Positions 33,189 through 42,166 are shown, counted from the first letter of the stretch. The stretch is DNA of 52,872 bases from Paracoccus sp. (in: a-proteobacteria) (GCA_030538705.1 JAUNTL010000009.1:1-52872), one strand, 5' to 3'. Notes: generated by a model from the sequence alone, not told the origin. Numbers and translations are program-made.

Positions 33189-34045
33189 TCCTGTCGGGCC
33201 ATGCCGTGGATCTGGGCGGCACAAAGCTGGCGGTGGCGCGGATCGAGAGCGGGCAGGTCACCGCACGTCTGCAACAGCCGACCGACCCCGCAGCGGGATG
33301 GCAGGCGCAGCTTGATGCCCTGGCCCTGATGCTGGGCGATCTCGGCTATCTGCGCGACGCGCCGCTTGGTGTCGCGGTCGCCGGCCGGGTTGACCGCGAC
33401 GGGGGATGGCATGCGGTCAACACCGGCACGCTTCGCGCGATCAGCGCGGCCCCCCTTGGCCCGGCGCTGAATGCGCGTTTCGGGGCGCGGGCGCGTGCCA
33501 TCAACGACGCGGCGGCCGCGGCATTAGCGGAATCGCGCCTTGGCGCCGGGCGCGGGGCGGGCAATTTCGTCTATCTGACCGTCTCGACCGGGGTGGGCGG
33601 CGGGCTGATCCTCGGCGGGCGTCTGATCGACAGCGCCAGCGGGCTGGCCGGGCATGTCGGCTTTGCCTCCTCACGTCTGGCAGAGCGGCGCTGCGACAGC
33701 GGCCGGATGGGCACGGTTGAAAGCGTGGCCGGCGGCCGCGCCATCGCCGCAGCCGCCGGCATGAAGGATGCCCGCGCGGTATTCGAGGCCGGCAAAACCC
33801 ATGAGGCGGTCATCGACCGCTCTGCGGCAGCCATCGCGGCGCTGATCGCGGATCTGACGAGCATCCTCGGGCTGGACCGCGTGGCGATCGGCGGCAGTAT
33901 CGGCCTGGCGCCCGGCTATCTCGGGCGTGTTCACACATATCTTGACGCCGAGCCGGCATTGTTCCGGCCCGAACTGGTCCCGGCCGGGCTGGGGCATGAC
34001 AGCGGGCTGACCGGCGCGCTGCTTTTCGCCATGGAGGGCGCATGA
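33185..34045 (+). CDS. nanK: N-acetylmannosamine kinase (ROK family)
   Basis: This is a ROK sugar kinase of 286 residues. The phosphate-binding segment is DLGGTKLAVARI (GGTK 11-14), followed by the catalytic Asp in AINDAAAAALAE and GVGGGLILGG. The ROK zinc motif CxCGxxGCxE is degenerate here (CDSGRMGTVE): only the first Cys and the Glu remain. Such loss also occurs in some bacterial NanK proteins. The start at 33185 overlaps the nanE stop. Context with nanE and nagB makes ManNAc the likely substrate. Confidence 0.88.
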   Translation: MILSGHAVDLGGTKLAVARIESGQVTARLQQPTDPAAGWQAQLDALALMLGDLGYLRDAPLGVAVAGRVDRDGGWHAVNTGTLRAISAAPLGPALNARFGARARAINDAAAAALAESRLGAGRGAGNFVYLTVSTGVGGGLILGGRLIDSASGLAGHVGFASSRLAERRCDSGRMGTVESVAGGRAIAAAAGMKDARAVFEAGKTHEAVIDRSAAAIAALIADLTSILGLDRVAIGGSIGLAPGYLGRVHTYLDAEPALFRPELVPAGLGHDSGLTGALLFAMEGA

Positions 34046-34818
34046 AGGTTCTGATCCTGGACACCCCGGCCGGGGCGGTGGACCGCGCGGCCGGGCTGAT
34101 CGCCGCGCAGTTGCGCCGCGCACCGGCCTCGGTCATCGGGCTTGCCACCGGCGGCACGATGCTGCCGCTTTATGAAAAACTGCGCGCTACCCATGCCGCA
34201 GGGCTGTCATTCGCGGCCACCACCACATTCAATCTGGATGAATATGTCGGCCTGCCGCCCGACGATCCGCGCAGCTATCACAGCTATATGCGCGACCATC
34301 TGTTCAGCCATATCGACATCGACCCCGCCCGCACCCATCTGCCGCGCGGCAATGCCCCCGACCCGGCGGCCGAGGCCGAACGCTATGATGCCGCGATCAC
34401 GGCGGCGGGTGGCCTTGATCTGCAACTTCTGGGTATCGGGCAGAACGGCCATATCGGTTTCAATGAGCCGACCTCCAGCCTGACCTCGCGCACGAGGATA
34501 AAGACGCTGACGCAGGACACGCGCGCGGCCAATGCACAGTATTTCCCCGATGGCGACACGCCGCGTTTCGCCATCACCATGGGCGTAGGCACGATCATGG
34601 ATGCCCGGCACTGCCTGTTGCTGGCGACCGGCGCGGCCAAGGCCGAGGCGGTCGCACGCATGGTCGAGGGGCCGCTTTCGGCCGCCTGCCCGGCCTCGGT
34701 TCTGCAAATGCACCGCCATGCGACCGTGGTTCTGGATCACGCCGCCGCGGCGCGGCTGGAGCTGCTGGAATATTATTTCCACGTTCATCCGAATGGCGAG
34801 ATGCGCGAGGTCCGCTGA
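34042..34818 (+). CDS. nagB: Glucosamine-6-phosphate deaminase
   Basis: This protein isomerises and deaminates GlcN-6-P to fructose-6-P and ammonia. It is 258 residues with the family motifs ATGGTMLPLYE, FNLDEYVGL and GIGQNGHIGFNEP, the last two carrying the catalytic Asp and His. It overlaps nanK. The deacetylase nagA, needed between nanE and nagB, is not in the window. Confidence 0.93.
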   Translation: MKVLILDTPAGAVDRAAGLIAAQLRRAPASVIGLATGGTMLPLYEKLRATHAAGLSFAATTTFNLDEYVGLPPDDPRSYHSYMRDHLFSHIDIDPARTHLPRGNAPDPAAEAERYDAAITAAGGLDLQLLGIGQNGHIGFNEPTSSLTSRTRIKTLTQDTRAANAQYFPDGDTPRFAITMGVGTIMDARHCLLLATGAAKAEAVARMVEGPLSAACPASVLQMHRHATVVLDHAAAARLELLEYYFHVHPNGEMREVR

Positions 34819-34866
34819 CCCCGCGCATCACAGACCCCGGGCCTCCCCCGCCCCCCGGCCGCAACC

Positions 34867-35790
34867 TTATTTCAGCAGGCCGGCCTCGTGCAGGATGGCG
34901 CGGATTTTCTCGACCACCGCGCCGTCAAGCGCCCGGACCGGAAAGGCCATGCTCGCCCCGCTGATCAGCCCGAGCGCCGCCATCGCCGCCTTGAAGGCGC
35001 CGACACCCGCGGCATCCCCCGAACGGCCGGTCGCGACAAAGACGATCTCGAACAGCCGGTTAAGGTATTCCTGCGCCTCTATCGCGCCGGCCATATCACC
35101 GGCCTGCGCCGCCTGCCACAGCCGCACATAGGCCGCAGCATCAACATTGGCGAGACCCGGAACCGCGCCATCGGCACCGATCATCGCCATGGCATCGACG
35201 ACCACCTCATGGCCCGTGAACAGCCTGAGCGGGCGGCCGGCGGCCTTGTTCATCGCGACCAGCCGGCGAAAGCCGACATCATCGCCCGAGGAATCCTTGA
35301 CCCCGGTGATCACCCCCTCGCGGCCCAGATCGACCAGCAGCCACGCCGGCAGCTTGCGATGGACGCGCACCGGCACGTCATAGGCGAAAAGCGGTGCGCC
35401 GACGCCTTCGCGGATGCGGCGGAAGTGATCGGCGATTTCGGTCTCGTCATTGATCGCATAGACCGGCGCGGTCGCCACAATCGCATCGGCACCCGCCGCA
35501 ATCAGGGCGCGCCCGGCCTCGGCCACGCGGGCCGCGGTCAGCTCAATCGCCCCGGCGATCACCGGCACCCGGCCGCCCGCCGTGCGGGCCACCGTTTCAA
35601 CCACGGCCAGCCGTTGGGCATCGCTCAGATAAGCGACCTCACCGGTCGAGCCAAGCGGGAACACCCCGTCCACCCCGGCCGCGATCAGGTGATCGACATG
35701 GCGGGCGAGATCGTCGTGATTGACGCCGCCATCGGGGTTCAGCGGCGTCACGATTGGCGGGATGATTCCGTGAAAACTCTTGTCAGTCAT
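34867..35790 (-). CDS. nanA: N-acetylneuraminate lyase-like DapA-family aldolase
   Basis: This is a class I aldolase of the DHDPS/NAL family, 307 residues. GSTGE (47-51) binds the pyruvate carboxylate, Tyr137 (FAYDVP) is the catalytic tyrosine and Lys165 (GVKDSSGD) forms the Schiff base. In this setting, following the ABC transporter and convergent with nanE-nanK-nagB, cleavage of N-acetylneuraminate to ManNAc and pyruvate is most likely. The family also includes dehydratases and other aldolases. Sequence alone does not separate them. Confidence 0.82.
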   Translation of the reverse strand: MTDKSFHGIIPPIVTPLNPDGGVNHDDLARHVDHLIAAGVDGVFPLGSTGEVAYLSDAQRLAVVETVARTAGGRVPVIAGAIELTAARVAEAGRALIAAGADAIVATAPVYAINDETEIADHFRRIREGVGAPLFAYDVPVRVHRKLPAWLLVDLGREGVITGVKDSSGDDVGFRRLVAMNKAAGRPLRLFTGHEVVVDAMAMIGADGAVPGLANVDAAAYVRLWQAAQAGDMAGAIEAQEYLNRLFEIVFVATGRSGDAAGVGAFKAAMAALGLISGASMAFPVRALDGAVVEKIRAILHEAGLLK

Positions 35791-35816
35791 GATGTTCCGG
35801 TTGTCGGTTGGAGGTG

Positions 35817-36620
35817 TCAGATATGCAAAAGACTGGGCGCCGCGCCCAGCAGGCTGCGCGTATAGTCATGGGCGGGGCGCGCGAATATCTGCGCGCCCGG
35901 GCCGGCCTCGACAATCTTGCCGCCGCGCATGACGATGATGTCGTCCGAGACATGGCGGACGGTCTGGATATCATGCGAGATAAAGACCATGCCGAGGTCA
36001 AGCTCGCGCTTGAGATCCTGCAACAGGTTCAGGATCTGCGCGCGCACCGAAACATCAAGCGCCGAGGTCGGTTCATCCGCAACGATCACCTGCGGCTCCA
36101 GCGCCAGTGCGCGGGCGATGGCGACACGCTGGCGCTGCCCGCCCGAAAGCTGCGCGGGAATGGCATCCAGCACCGATTGCGGCAGACCGACACGGGCGAT
36201 CAGATCCGAGACCCGCGCGCGCCGCGAGGCGGCATTGCCGATGCCATGGACCTCCAGCGGATCGGCAAGCGCATCTGCCACGCGCATCCGCGCGTTCAGC
36301 GCTGTCGCCGGATCCTGAAACACGACCGACACGACACGGCCCAGCCGCCGCCGGGTGGCGGCATCGAAATGGCGCACGGTCTGCCCGGCAAAGCGGACCT
36401 CGCCCCCGCTTGGCTGGACCAGCCCGATCATCACCTTGGCGGCGGTCGATTTGCCCGAACCGGATTCGCCCACAATACCCAGCGTATGCCCGCGCCGGAC
36501 GGCCAGCGATACGCCATCAACCGCGCGCACCGCCTGCGGGCGCCACAGGGTCGAGTTGCGGGCATGAAAATCGACGCTGATATCGCGCAGCTCGATCACC
36601 GGCCGGGAGGTCTCGGTCAT
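35817..36620 (-). CDS. satD: Peptide-type ABC transporter ATPase (DppF/OppF-like; sialic acid SatD-like)
   Basis: This is an ABC ATPase of 267 residues: Walker A GESGSGKS, signature LSGGQRQRVAIARAL and Walker B VIVADEPTSALD. The ATG overlaps the stop of the fused permease-ATPase. It is followed 26 bases later by nanA, so the transporter and lyase form one transcript. The gene symbol is by analogy with the Haemophilus ducreyi system. Confidence 0.85.
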   Translation of the reverse strand: MTETSRPVIELRDISVDFHARNSTLWRPQAVRAVDGVSLAVRRGHTLGIVGESGSGKSTAAKVMIGLVQPSGGEVRFAGQTVRHFDAATRRRLGRVVSVVFQDPATALNARMRVADALADPLEVHGIGNAASRRARVSDLIARVGLPQSVLDAIPAQLSGGQRQRVAIARALALEPQVIVADEPTSALDVSVRAQILNLLQDLKRELDLGMVFISHDIQTVRHVSDDIIVMRGGKIVEAGPGAQIFARPAHDYTRSLLGAAPSLLHI

Positions 36621-38605
36621 GCGTGGTCCTCTGGCATAAGGGGCGGGACGGGCGCATCATCGGGATGCGCGGCATAAAGATGATCCGTGCCTTCGATGCG
36701 GCGCATGACCGCTGTCACCCCGGTCATGCGCGCCGGATCTGATGATCGCGGGGCAAAGCGGTCACCGGGCGGAAATTCGCGCGGGCTGGGGACGGTGCCG
36801 CGGACCTGATGCAGCCGCTCTGCCCCGGCCTCGATCGACAGGACCGCGCCCAGCAGGCCGCGCGTATATTCGTGAACCGGCTGGGTCAGGATTTCCGAGG
36901 TCCGGCCCTGCTCGACCATCTGACCGGCATACATGACCGAGATCCGGTGCGAGATTTCCGCGACAAGCGCAAGATCATGGCTGACAAACAGCATGGCAAA
37001 GCCCAGTTCCTGCCGCAGCCGGTTAAGCAGCTCGATCACCTGTTTCTGGACCGTTACGTCAAGCGCCGTGGTCGGCTCATCGGCGATCACCAGCTTTGGA
37101 TCGCGGGTCAGCGCCATGGCGATCAGCACGCGCTGACGCTGCCCGCCCGACAGCTCATGCGGATAAGAGTTCAGCGTCCGCGCCGGATCAAGCCCGACCA
37201 GCTCCAGCAACTCGGCCGCGCCCCGCGTGCCCCCGCGCGAGGTCAGCTGCGCCATCTGCGCCCGGATCAGCATCGCCGGATTGAGCGAGGACAGCGCATC
37301 CTGATAGATCATCGCGATGCCGCGCCCGCGCAGGGCACCCCGTTCGCGTGCCGACATCTTCAGCAGGTCACGGCCCTGAAACAGGATCTGACCCGAAATG
37401 CGTGCGCGCGCATCAAGCAGCCCCATGATCGCCAGCGCGGTGATCGACTTGCCACAGCCGGATTCGCCCACAAGCGCCATCGTCTCGCCGGGGCGGACAT
37501 CAAAGGAAATATGATCGACGACATTGACCGCGCCGTGGCGGGGAAAACCGATCGAGAGGTCGCGCACCTCCAGCAGCGGCGCGGCCTCCCCCTCATAGAT
37601 CAGCCGGTCGCGGCGCATGCGCTCGACGCGGCGCAGCTCGGCCAGACGGGTGTCGAGCGATTGGGCCATGGCGGCGGCAGGCGCGGCGGGCGCGGCCTCG
37701 ATCTCGGCCTGCACGCGCGCGGGATCAATGGCGGCGCGGGCGCGCGGGGCGGCCATGGCATCGGTCATCCCCTCGGCCAGAATGTTCAGCGCCAGCACGG
37801 TCAGGGTGATCAGCATACCCGCAAAGAAGGTCGGCCACCACGCACCCGCCATGACCAGTTGCCGCCCCGCCGCGATGACATTGCCCCATGAGGGTTCCGG
37901 GTCCGGCACCCCGGCCTGAATAAAAGACAGTGATGCCTCGAACACGATGGCATCGGCCACCAGCACGGTCGCGAAAACAAGGATCGGCGCCATGCAGTTG
38001 CGCGCCACATGGCGCCACAGGATGCGCGGGGTCGAGGCGCCCATGACGCGCACCGCGGCAACGTAATCCTCGCCATACTGGTCGATGATATTGGCGCGGA
38101 TGACGCGGGTCAGCTGGGGCGTGTAAAGAAAGGCGATGGTCAGCACCAGCACCGGCAGGGACTGACCAAAGACGGTGACAAAAACGACCGCCAGAGCAAT
38201 GCCGGGAAAAGACATCACCATATCGAGCAGGCGCATCAGAACCTCGGCCACCCATTTATGCGCGGTCGCCGCAATCGCACCCAGCACCGCCGCCGCCGCC
38301 AGCGCGACACCGGTCGCCGCCAGCCCGATGATCAGCGAATAGCGCGCCCCGTAGACCAGCCGCGAAAAGATATCACGCCCCTGACGGTCGGTGCCGAACC
38401 AATGGGCCGCATCGGGGCCGGCCGGCCCGCGCGTCAGGCCGGTGGTCAGCGGGTCATGGGTCGCGATCAGCGGTGCAAAGATGGCAATCAGGCTGACCGC
38501 CAGCAAAAATCCAAGCGCAAGCTTTGAGCCGAAAGGCAATTGCCGCAGCCCCGACAGGCTGAGACCGGGGATGCTGAGGCGGCGGGTCAGCGCGCTGCGG
38601 ATCAC
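36617..38605 (-). CDS. satC: Fused ABC permease-ATPase (DppC-like plus DppD-like; sialic acid SatC-like)
   Basis: This single protein of 662 residues has an N-terminal DppC-type permease (about residues 1-300; LIIGLAATGVALAAAAVLGAI, then the EAA-like loop RVMGASTPRILWRHVARN) and a C-terminal ATPase. The ATPase has Walker A GESGCGKS, signature LSGGQRQRVLIAMAL and Walker B VIADEPTTALD. A linker of about 45 residues joins them. I choose GTG 38605, which nearly abuts the upstream stop and has AGGA about 11 bases upstream; an earlier ATG lies within the preceding gene. Permease-ATPase fusion is unusual for the Dpp family but is known from the H. ducreyi sialic acid importer SatABCD. Confidence 0.87.
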   Translation of the reverse strand: MIRSALTRRLSIPGLSLSGLRQLPFGSKLALGFLLAVSLIAIFAPLIATHDPLTTGLTRGPAGPDAAHWFGTDRQGRDIFSRLVYGARYSLIIGLAATGVALAAAAVLGAIAATAHKWVAEVLMRLLDMVMSFPGIALAVVFVTVFGQSLPVLVLTIAFLYTPQLTRVIRANIIDQYGEDYVAAVRVMGASTPRILWRHVARNCMAPILVFATVLVADAIVFEASLSFIQAGVPDPEPSWGNVIAAGRQLVMAGAWWPTFFAGMLITLTVLALNILAEGMTDAMAAPRARAAIDPARVQAEIEAAPAAPAAAMAQSLDTRLAELRRVERMRRDRLIYEGEAAPLLEVRDLSIGFPRHGAVNVVDHISFDVRPGETMALVGESGCGKSITALAIMGLLDARARISGQILFQGRDLLKMSARERGALRGRGIAMIYQDALSSLNPAMLIRAQMAQLTSRGGTRGAAELLELVGLDPARTLNSYPHELSGGQRQRVLIAMALTRDPKLVIADEPTTALDVTVQKQVIELLNRLRQELGFAMLFVSHDLALVAEISHRISVMYAGQMVEQGRTSEILTQPVHEYTRGLLGAVLSIEAGAERLHQVRGTVPSPREFPPGDRFAPRSSDPARMTGVTAVMRRIEGTDHLYAAHPDDAPVPPLMPEDHA

Positions 38606-38606
38606 G

Positions 38607-39572
38607 TCACACCGTCCTGATACGCGGGTTGACCAGAACATAAAGCAGGTCAACGATGATATTGATGACGACAAAGGCAAGCGCGACCGTCAGCGTCACA
38701 CCCTGCACGAGATTTGGCTCGTTATTCGTCACACCGTTCAGGATCAGCATACCCATCCCGTTGATATTGAAGATAATCTCGATGATGACCGCGCCCCCCA
38801 TCAGATAGCCGATGCGCAGGCCAAGAACGGTAATCGGGGTAATCAGCGCATTGCGCAGCACATTGCGCCCGACAACGATGCGGCGCGGGATACCCGCCCC
38901 GAGTGCGGTGCGGACGTAATCGCGGTCCAGCTCTTCGACAACGGCCGTTCGCACGACCCGCGACAGCTGCCCGATCACCGGCACCGCCAGCGCAAATGCC
39001 GGAAGCGCCATCCGCGCCAGCCATCCGGCGAAATCCTCACTCATCGCCGGCAGCCGGCCCGAGGTGGGCAGCATCGGAAACAGCCCGACACGCAGGCCGA
39101 ACAACTGGATCAGCAGCACCGCCAGCCAGAAAGACGGCGTCGACAGCGAGGCGATCGAGACGATGCGGATCACCTGATCGGGCCAGCGATCACGCCAGAT
39201 CGCCGCCATCACCCCCAGCACAAGCGCGGCCACAACCGCGATGATCAGCCCCAGAAAGGTCAGCTGCAAGGTGATCGGAAAGGCCCGCGCAATCTCATCC
39301 ATCACGGATAGCTGGCGCGCGGAATAGGTGCCGAGATCGCCCTGCAACAGCCCGCCCAGAAAACTGACATAGCGCGTCAGCAACGGCTCATCCAGCCCGT
39401 GGGCCAGACGATAGGCCGCCCGCGCCTCAAGCGATGCCCCTTCGCCAAGCGCGGTAATCGCCGGGTCGATCTTGGAAAAGGACATCACGAAGAAAACAAG
39501 GAATGTGATGCCCAGGATCATCACCGGCAACTGCACCAGACGCCGGCCGATCAGATTCAGCACTTTGAACAT
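38607..39572 (-). CDS. satB: Peptide-type ABC transporter permease (DppB-like; SatB-like)
   Basis: This is a DppB-family permease of 321 residues with six hydrophobic segments. The cytoplasmic coupling motif region is VRTALGAGIPRRIVVGRNVLRNALI. It is second in the leftward operon, separated from the binding-protein gene by 116 bases that hold two strong hairpins. Confidence 0.88.
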   Translation of the reverse strand: MFKVLNLIGRRLVQLPVMILGITFLVFFVMSFSKIDPAITALGEGASLEARAAYRLAHGLDEPLLTRYVSFLGGLLQGDLGTYSARQLSVMDEIARAFPITLQLTFLGLIIAVVAALVLGVMAAIWRDRWPDQVIRIVSIASLSTPSFWLAVLLIQLFGLRVGLFPMLPTSGRLPAMSEDFAGWLARMALPAFALAVPVIGQLSRVVRTAVVEELDRDYVRTALGAGIPRRIVVGRNVLRNALITPITVLGLRIGYLMGGAVIIEIIFNINGMGMLILNGVTNNEPNLVQGVTLTVALAFVVINIIVDLLYVLVNPRIRTV

Positions 39573-39688
39573 ATCCGGCGGTCTCCGTTGGCATGGGCTG
39601 CGCCACGCGCGCGACGCCCCGCCCTGACCCCGGTTTACGCGGGATCAGGGCCTGTTTTGGACCGGCCCCCGTCCGGGCCGGCGGTTGC
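39573..39688 (-). promoter_or_regulatory. Intercistronic hairpins between satA and satB
   Basis: Hairpin 1 (39621-39651) has arms GCCCTGA/TCAGGGC plus CCCG/CGGG around GTTTACG. Hairpin 2 (39662-39681) has perfect arms CCGGCCC/GGGCCGG. Such structures commonly keep binding-protein mRNA more abundant than permease mRNA. No U-tract follows on the minus strand. Confidence 0.65.
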
Positions 39689-41263
39689 TTACTGGCGCAC
39701 GCCGACGCCGAGAAAGGACAGCCCGGTCGTCGGCACGGGGGCAAAGCCTTCCAGCTCTTCGGCATTCCAGGCGGTCGGCAACTGGCGATGGAACAGCGGA
39801 TAGAGCGGCACCTCATGCGACAAAAGGTCGAAAGCCTCGTTCCATTTGGCCTGTTGGGCATCGCCTTGCAGTTGCAGCGCCTCATTCAGGGTGGCGGTCA
39901 GGGTCTTGTAACCCTCGCTGCCGGCCCAGCGGTAACGGGTCGTCGGCCAGATATTGTCACCATACCACCACTGCATCAGGATATCGGGATCATTGCCGAA
40001 TACCGAAGGGTCGCCCGGCGCGATCATGACCTGCATTTCGCCGGCATCGACCTTGCCATACTGGCCCCCCGACTGGCCGATATCCAGCGTCGTCCGGAAA
40101 CCGACCGCATCAAGCGATTCCTGAATGATCGGGGCAACATCGCGCACCCAGCCGTGGTCCGTCGACATCAGCGTGATCACCGGGTTTTCCTCGCCCGCCT
40201 CGGCCAGCAATGCGCGCGCCTTGTCAGGATCATGGGTATAGACGGTCGCGGCGCGGTGATAGTTCGGATGCGTCTCGGGCAGGAACGAGGTCGCGGCTGC
40301 GGCATTGTCCAGCATGCCGGTGCCGATGATCTTGTCCATATCGAGCGCATAGAAGAACGCCTGACGCACGCGCAGATCGTCGAACGGCTCGGCCTCGGTG
40401 TTGAACATCGCAAACAGCAGGCCGAAGGATTGTGCCTTTTCCAGATCTGCGGTCGCGGCCACGGCATCAGCGTCGATATAGGGCACGTCCTCGATCGCCA
40501 TGACCGTCCCCGAGGACAGCGCATTGACCCGCGCCGTCGGATCCGAGATCAGATCCCAGACCATTTCCTTGGCAAGCGCCGGGCGCGGCCCGCTATAGGC
40601 GTCATTACGCGCGAACACGATCTGAGCCTCAGGCACCGCCGAGATCAGCTGATAGGGGCCAGAGCCGACCGGGTTTTTCCCGAACTCCTCGCCCTGGGCC
40701 TCGACCATTGCCTTGGGCACGATCTTGACCGAGCCGAGACGCTCGTTAAACAGGCTGAAGGGGAATTTCGTCGTGATGCGGACGGTGTTTTCATCGACCG
40801 CCTCGACCGTATCGACGAATGACACAAAGGAACGGAACAGGGATTTCGATTCCGGGTCCAGCACGCGCTCAAAGCTATAGACGACATCCTCGGCCGTGAC
40901 CGCGCTGCCATCATGGAAAACCGCGCCATCACGCAGCCGGATCGTATAGGTGGTGCCATCCTCGCTGACCGGCATCTCGGCGGCAAGGGCGGCATAAGGC
41001 TCGCGCGTGACGGGGTCGAGATCGACAAGCCCCTCGAACACATGCCAGTTCACCGCCAGCGTCACCGCGCCCGAAGCATTCAGCGGATCGAACGTGCCCG
41101 ACAGGCCATAGGCGATGGCGGCCTGAATCGTGGCATCGGGGTCGGTGGCATTCTGGGCGCTGACGCTGCCCCCGGTGCCGATCCAAGACATTGTGGCAAA
41201 TGCACCGGCCGCAAGACCAAGGCAAAGCGCGCGGCGCGAAACGCCGAAACTGATCTGTTTCAT
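39689..41263 (-). CDS. satA: ABC transporter substrate-binding protein, family 5 (SatA-like)
   Basis: This is a periplasmic receptor of the peptide/nickel/opine family, 524 residues. The signal peptide contains an SRRALCLG segment, so Tat export is possible, ending near SVSAQ. Family-5 features are DGTTYTIRLRDGAVFHDGSAVTAEDVVYSFERV and VRQAFFYALD. GGGAGAGGAT precedes ATG. It heads an operon with fused permease-ATPase, ATPase and nanA, opposite a GntR gene. The ligand is probably sialic acid, by analogy with SatA; a peptide ligand cannot be excluded. Confidence 0.86.
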   Translation of the reverse strand: MKQISFGVSRRALCLGLAAGAFATMSWIGTGGSVSAQNATDPDATIQAAIAYGLSGTFDPLNASGAVTLAVNWHVFEGLVDLDPVTREPYAALAAEMPVSEDGTTYTIRLRDGAVFHDGSAVTAEDVVYSFERVLDPESKSLFRSFVSFVDTVEAVDENTVRITTKFPFSLFNERLGSVKIVPKAMVEAQGEEFGKNPVGSGPYQLISAVPEAQIVFARNDAYSGPRPALAKEMVWDLISDPTARVNALSSGTVMAIEDVPYIDADAVAATADLEKAQSFGLLFAMFNTEAEPFDDLRVRQAFFYALDMDKIIGTGMLDNAAAATSFLPETHPNYHRAATVYTHDPDKARALLAEAGEENPVITLMSTDHGWVRDVAPIIQESLDAVGFRTTLDIGQSGGQYGKVDAGEMQVMIAPGDPSVFGNDPDILMQWWYGDNIWPTTRYRWAGSEGYKTLTATLNEALQLQGDAQQAKWNEAFDLLSHEVPLYPLFHRQLPTAWNAEELEGFAPVPTTGLSFLGVGVRQ

Positions 41264-41279
41264 ATCCTCTCCCTGTCAG

Positions 41280-41309
41280 TTGACATCTGACGTCTGATGA
41301 CTCTTAGAT
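41280..41309 (+). promoter_or_regulatory. gntR2 promoter with embedded GntR operator
   Basis: TTGACA (41280-41285) and a weak -10 TTAGAT (41304-41309) are 18 bases apart. The spacer carries CATCTGACGTCTGATG (41284-41299), an inverted repeat with seven of eight pairs. It also lies between satA and its presumed promoter, so one bound dimer could control both directions. Confidence 0.6.
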
Positions 41310-41374
41310 GGACAGGCCGCATCTTGCAAGCGGTTTGTCCATGCCCGCGCCCCCGGCCCTTGCATTCGCGCGGG
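41310..41374. other. Two stem-loops in the satA/gntR2 intergenic region
   Basis: 41310-41340 pairs GGACA/TGTCC, two G-U pairs and CCGC/GCGG around a 9-base loop. 41344-41374 pairs CCCGCGC/GCGCGGG. Both would lie in the gntR2 leader if its promoter is at 41280. Their function is unknown; the first could also be an operator. Confidence 0.5.
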
Positions 41375-41419
41375 GGTTTCAAAACAATGCCGCACCGATA
41401 AAACCGCAGGAGAAGCCGG

Positions 41420-42154
41420 ATGAAGAACGCAGCCAGCACCACGCCCTCGCGGATGCGGCGCGACACCACGGCCGAGCGGATCAAGCGGCTGATCCTGTCG
41501 CGCGGGCTGCGGCCGGGGGATGCGATCCCGCCCGAGCCGGAGCTGTGTCAGGAACTCGGCGTTTCGCGATCATCGCTGCGCGAGGCGATCCGCACATTGG
41601 CCACGCTCGATATCGTCGAGGTCCGCCACGGCTCGGGGACCGTCGTCGGGCAGATGAGCCTCGATTCCCTTGTCGAAACACTGGTTTTCCGGGGCGTTCT
41701 GTCGACGGGTGACGATCTGGCGGTGCTGCGCGAGGTGGTCGAGCTGCGCGCGGCACTGGATCTGGCGCTGGCGGACAAGGTCATTGCCGCCCATCGCGGC
41801 CAATCCAGCAGCTCGCTGGCCGCGCTTGTCGCCGAGATGGTCGCCAGCGCCGGGGCCGGGCAGACCTTTCTTCAGGCGGACCGCCAGTTTCATACCGAAC
41901 TGCTGGCCCCGATCGACAACCAGCTGGCCGGGCAGATGGTCGCGGCATTCTGGGACATTCACAGTGCCGTTCTGCCGCGTCTGGGGCTGGCCCTGCCGGC
42001 CGACCTGCGCCAGACCGCCAAGGCGCATGGCGATATCCTCGCCGCGGCCGAGGCCGGCGATACCGCCGCCTATCGCCGCTCGGTGATCGAACATTACGAG
42101 CCGCTTCAGCGGATGTTGCGGACCACCGCGCGCGCCGGCGATCCGCAGGGCTGA
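41420..42154 (+). CDS. GntR family regulator (FCD subfamily), divergent from satA
   Basis: This is a 244-residue regulator: winged helix (PEPELCQELGVSRSSLREAIRTLATLDIVEVRHGSGTVV) and FCD domain (VLREVVELRAALDLALADKVI, FLQADRQFHTELL). AGGAG precedes ATG 41420. It lies opposite the binding-protein gene and probably represses the importer and itself through the 41284-41299 repeat. It is a distant relative of the GntR at 31734, so the two halves of the sialic acid locus appear to have separate regulators. Confidence 0.9.
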   Translation: MKNAASTTPSRMRRDTTAERIKRLILSRGLRPGDAIPPEPELCQELGVSRSSLREAIRTLATLDIVEVRHGSGTVVGQMSLDSLVETLVFRGVLSTGDDLAVLREVVELRAALDLALADKVIAAHRGQSSSSLAALVAEMVASAGAGQTFLQADRQFHTELLAPIDNQLAGQMVAAFWDIHSAVLPRLGLALPADLRQTAKAHGDILAAAEAGDTAAYRRSVIEHYEPLQRMLRTTARAGDPQG

Positions 42155-42166
42155 GCCGGATCAGCC
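42149..42166. other. Inverted repeat spanning the stop codons of two convergent genes
   Basis: GGCTGA, a 6-base spacer and TCAGCC form a perfect repeat. The TGA of gntR2 (42152-42154) and the complement TCA of the carboxylase gene (42161-42163) are both in the arms. The genes are only 6 bases apart, so it may serve as a short bidirectional stem. Confidence 0.5.

Noticed and set aside
34819-34866. Terminator between convergent nagB and nanA
   Set aside because: The gap is GC-rich, but I could not build a stem of more than about four pairs with a T-run on either strand.
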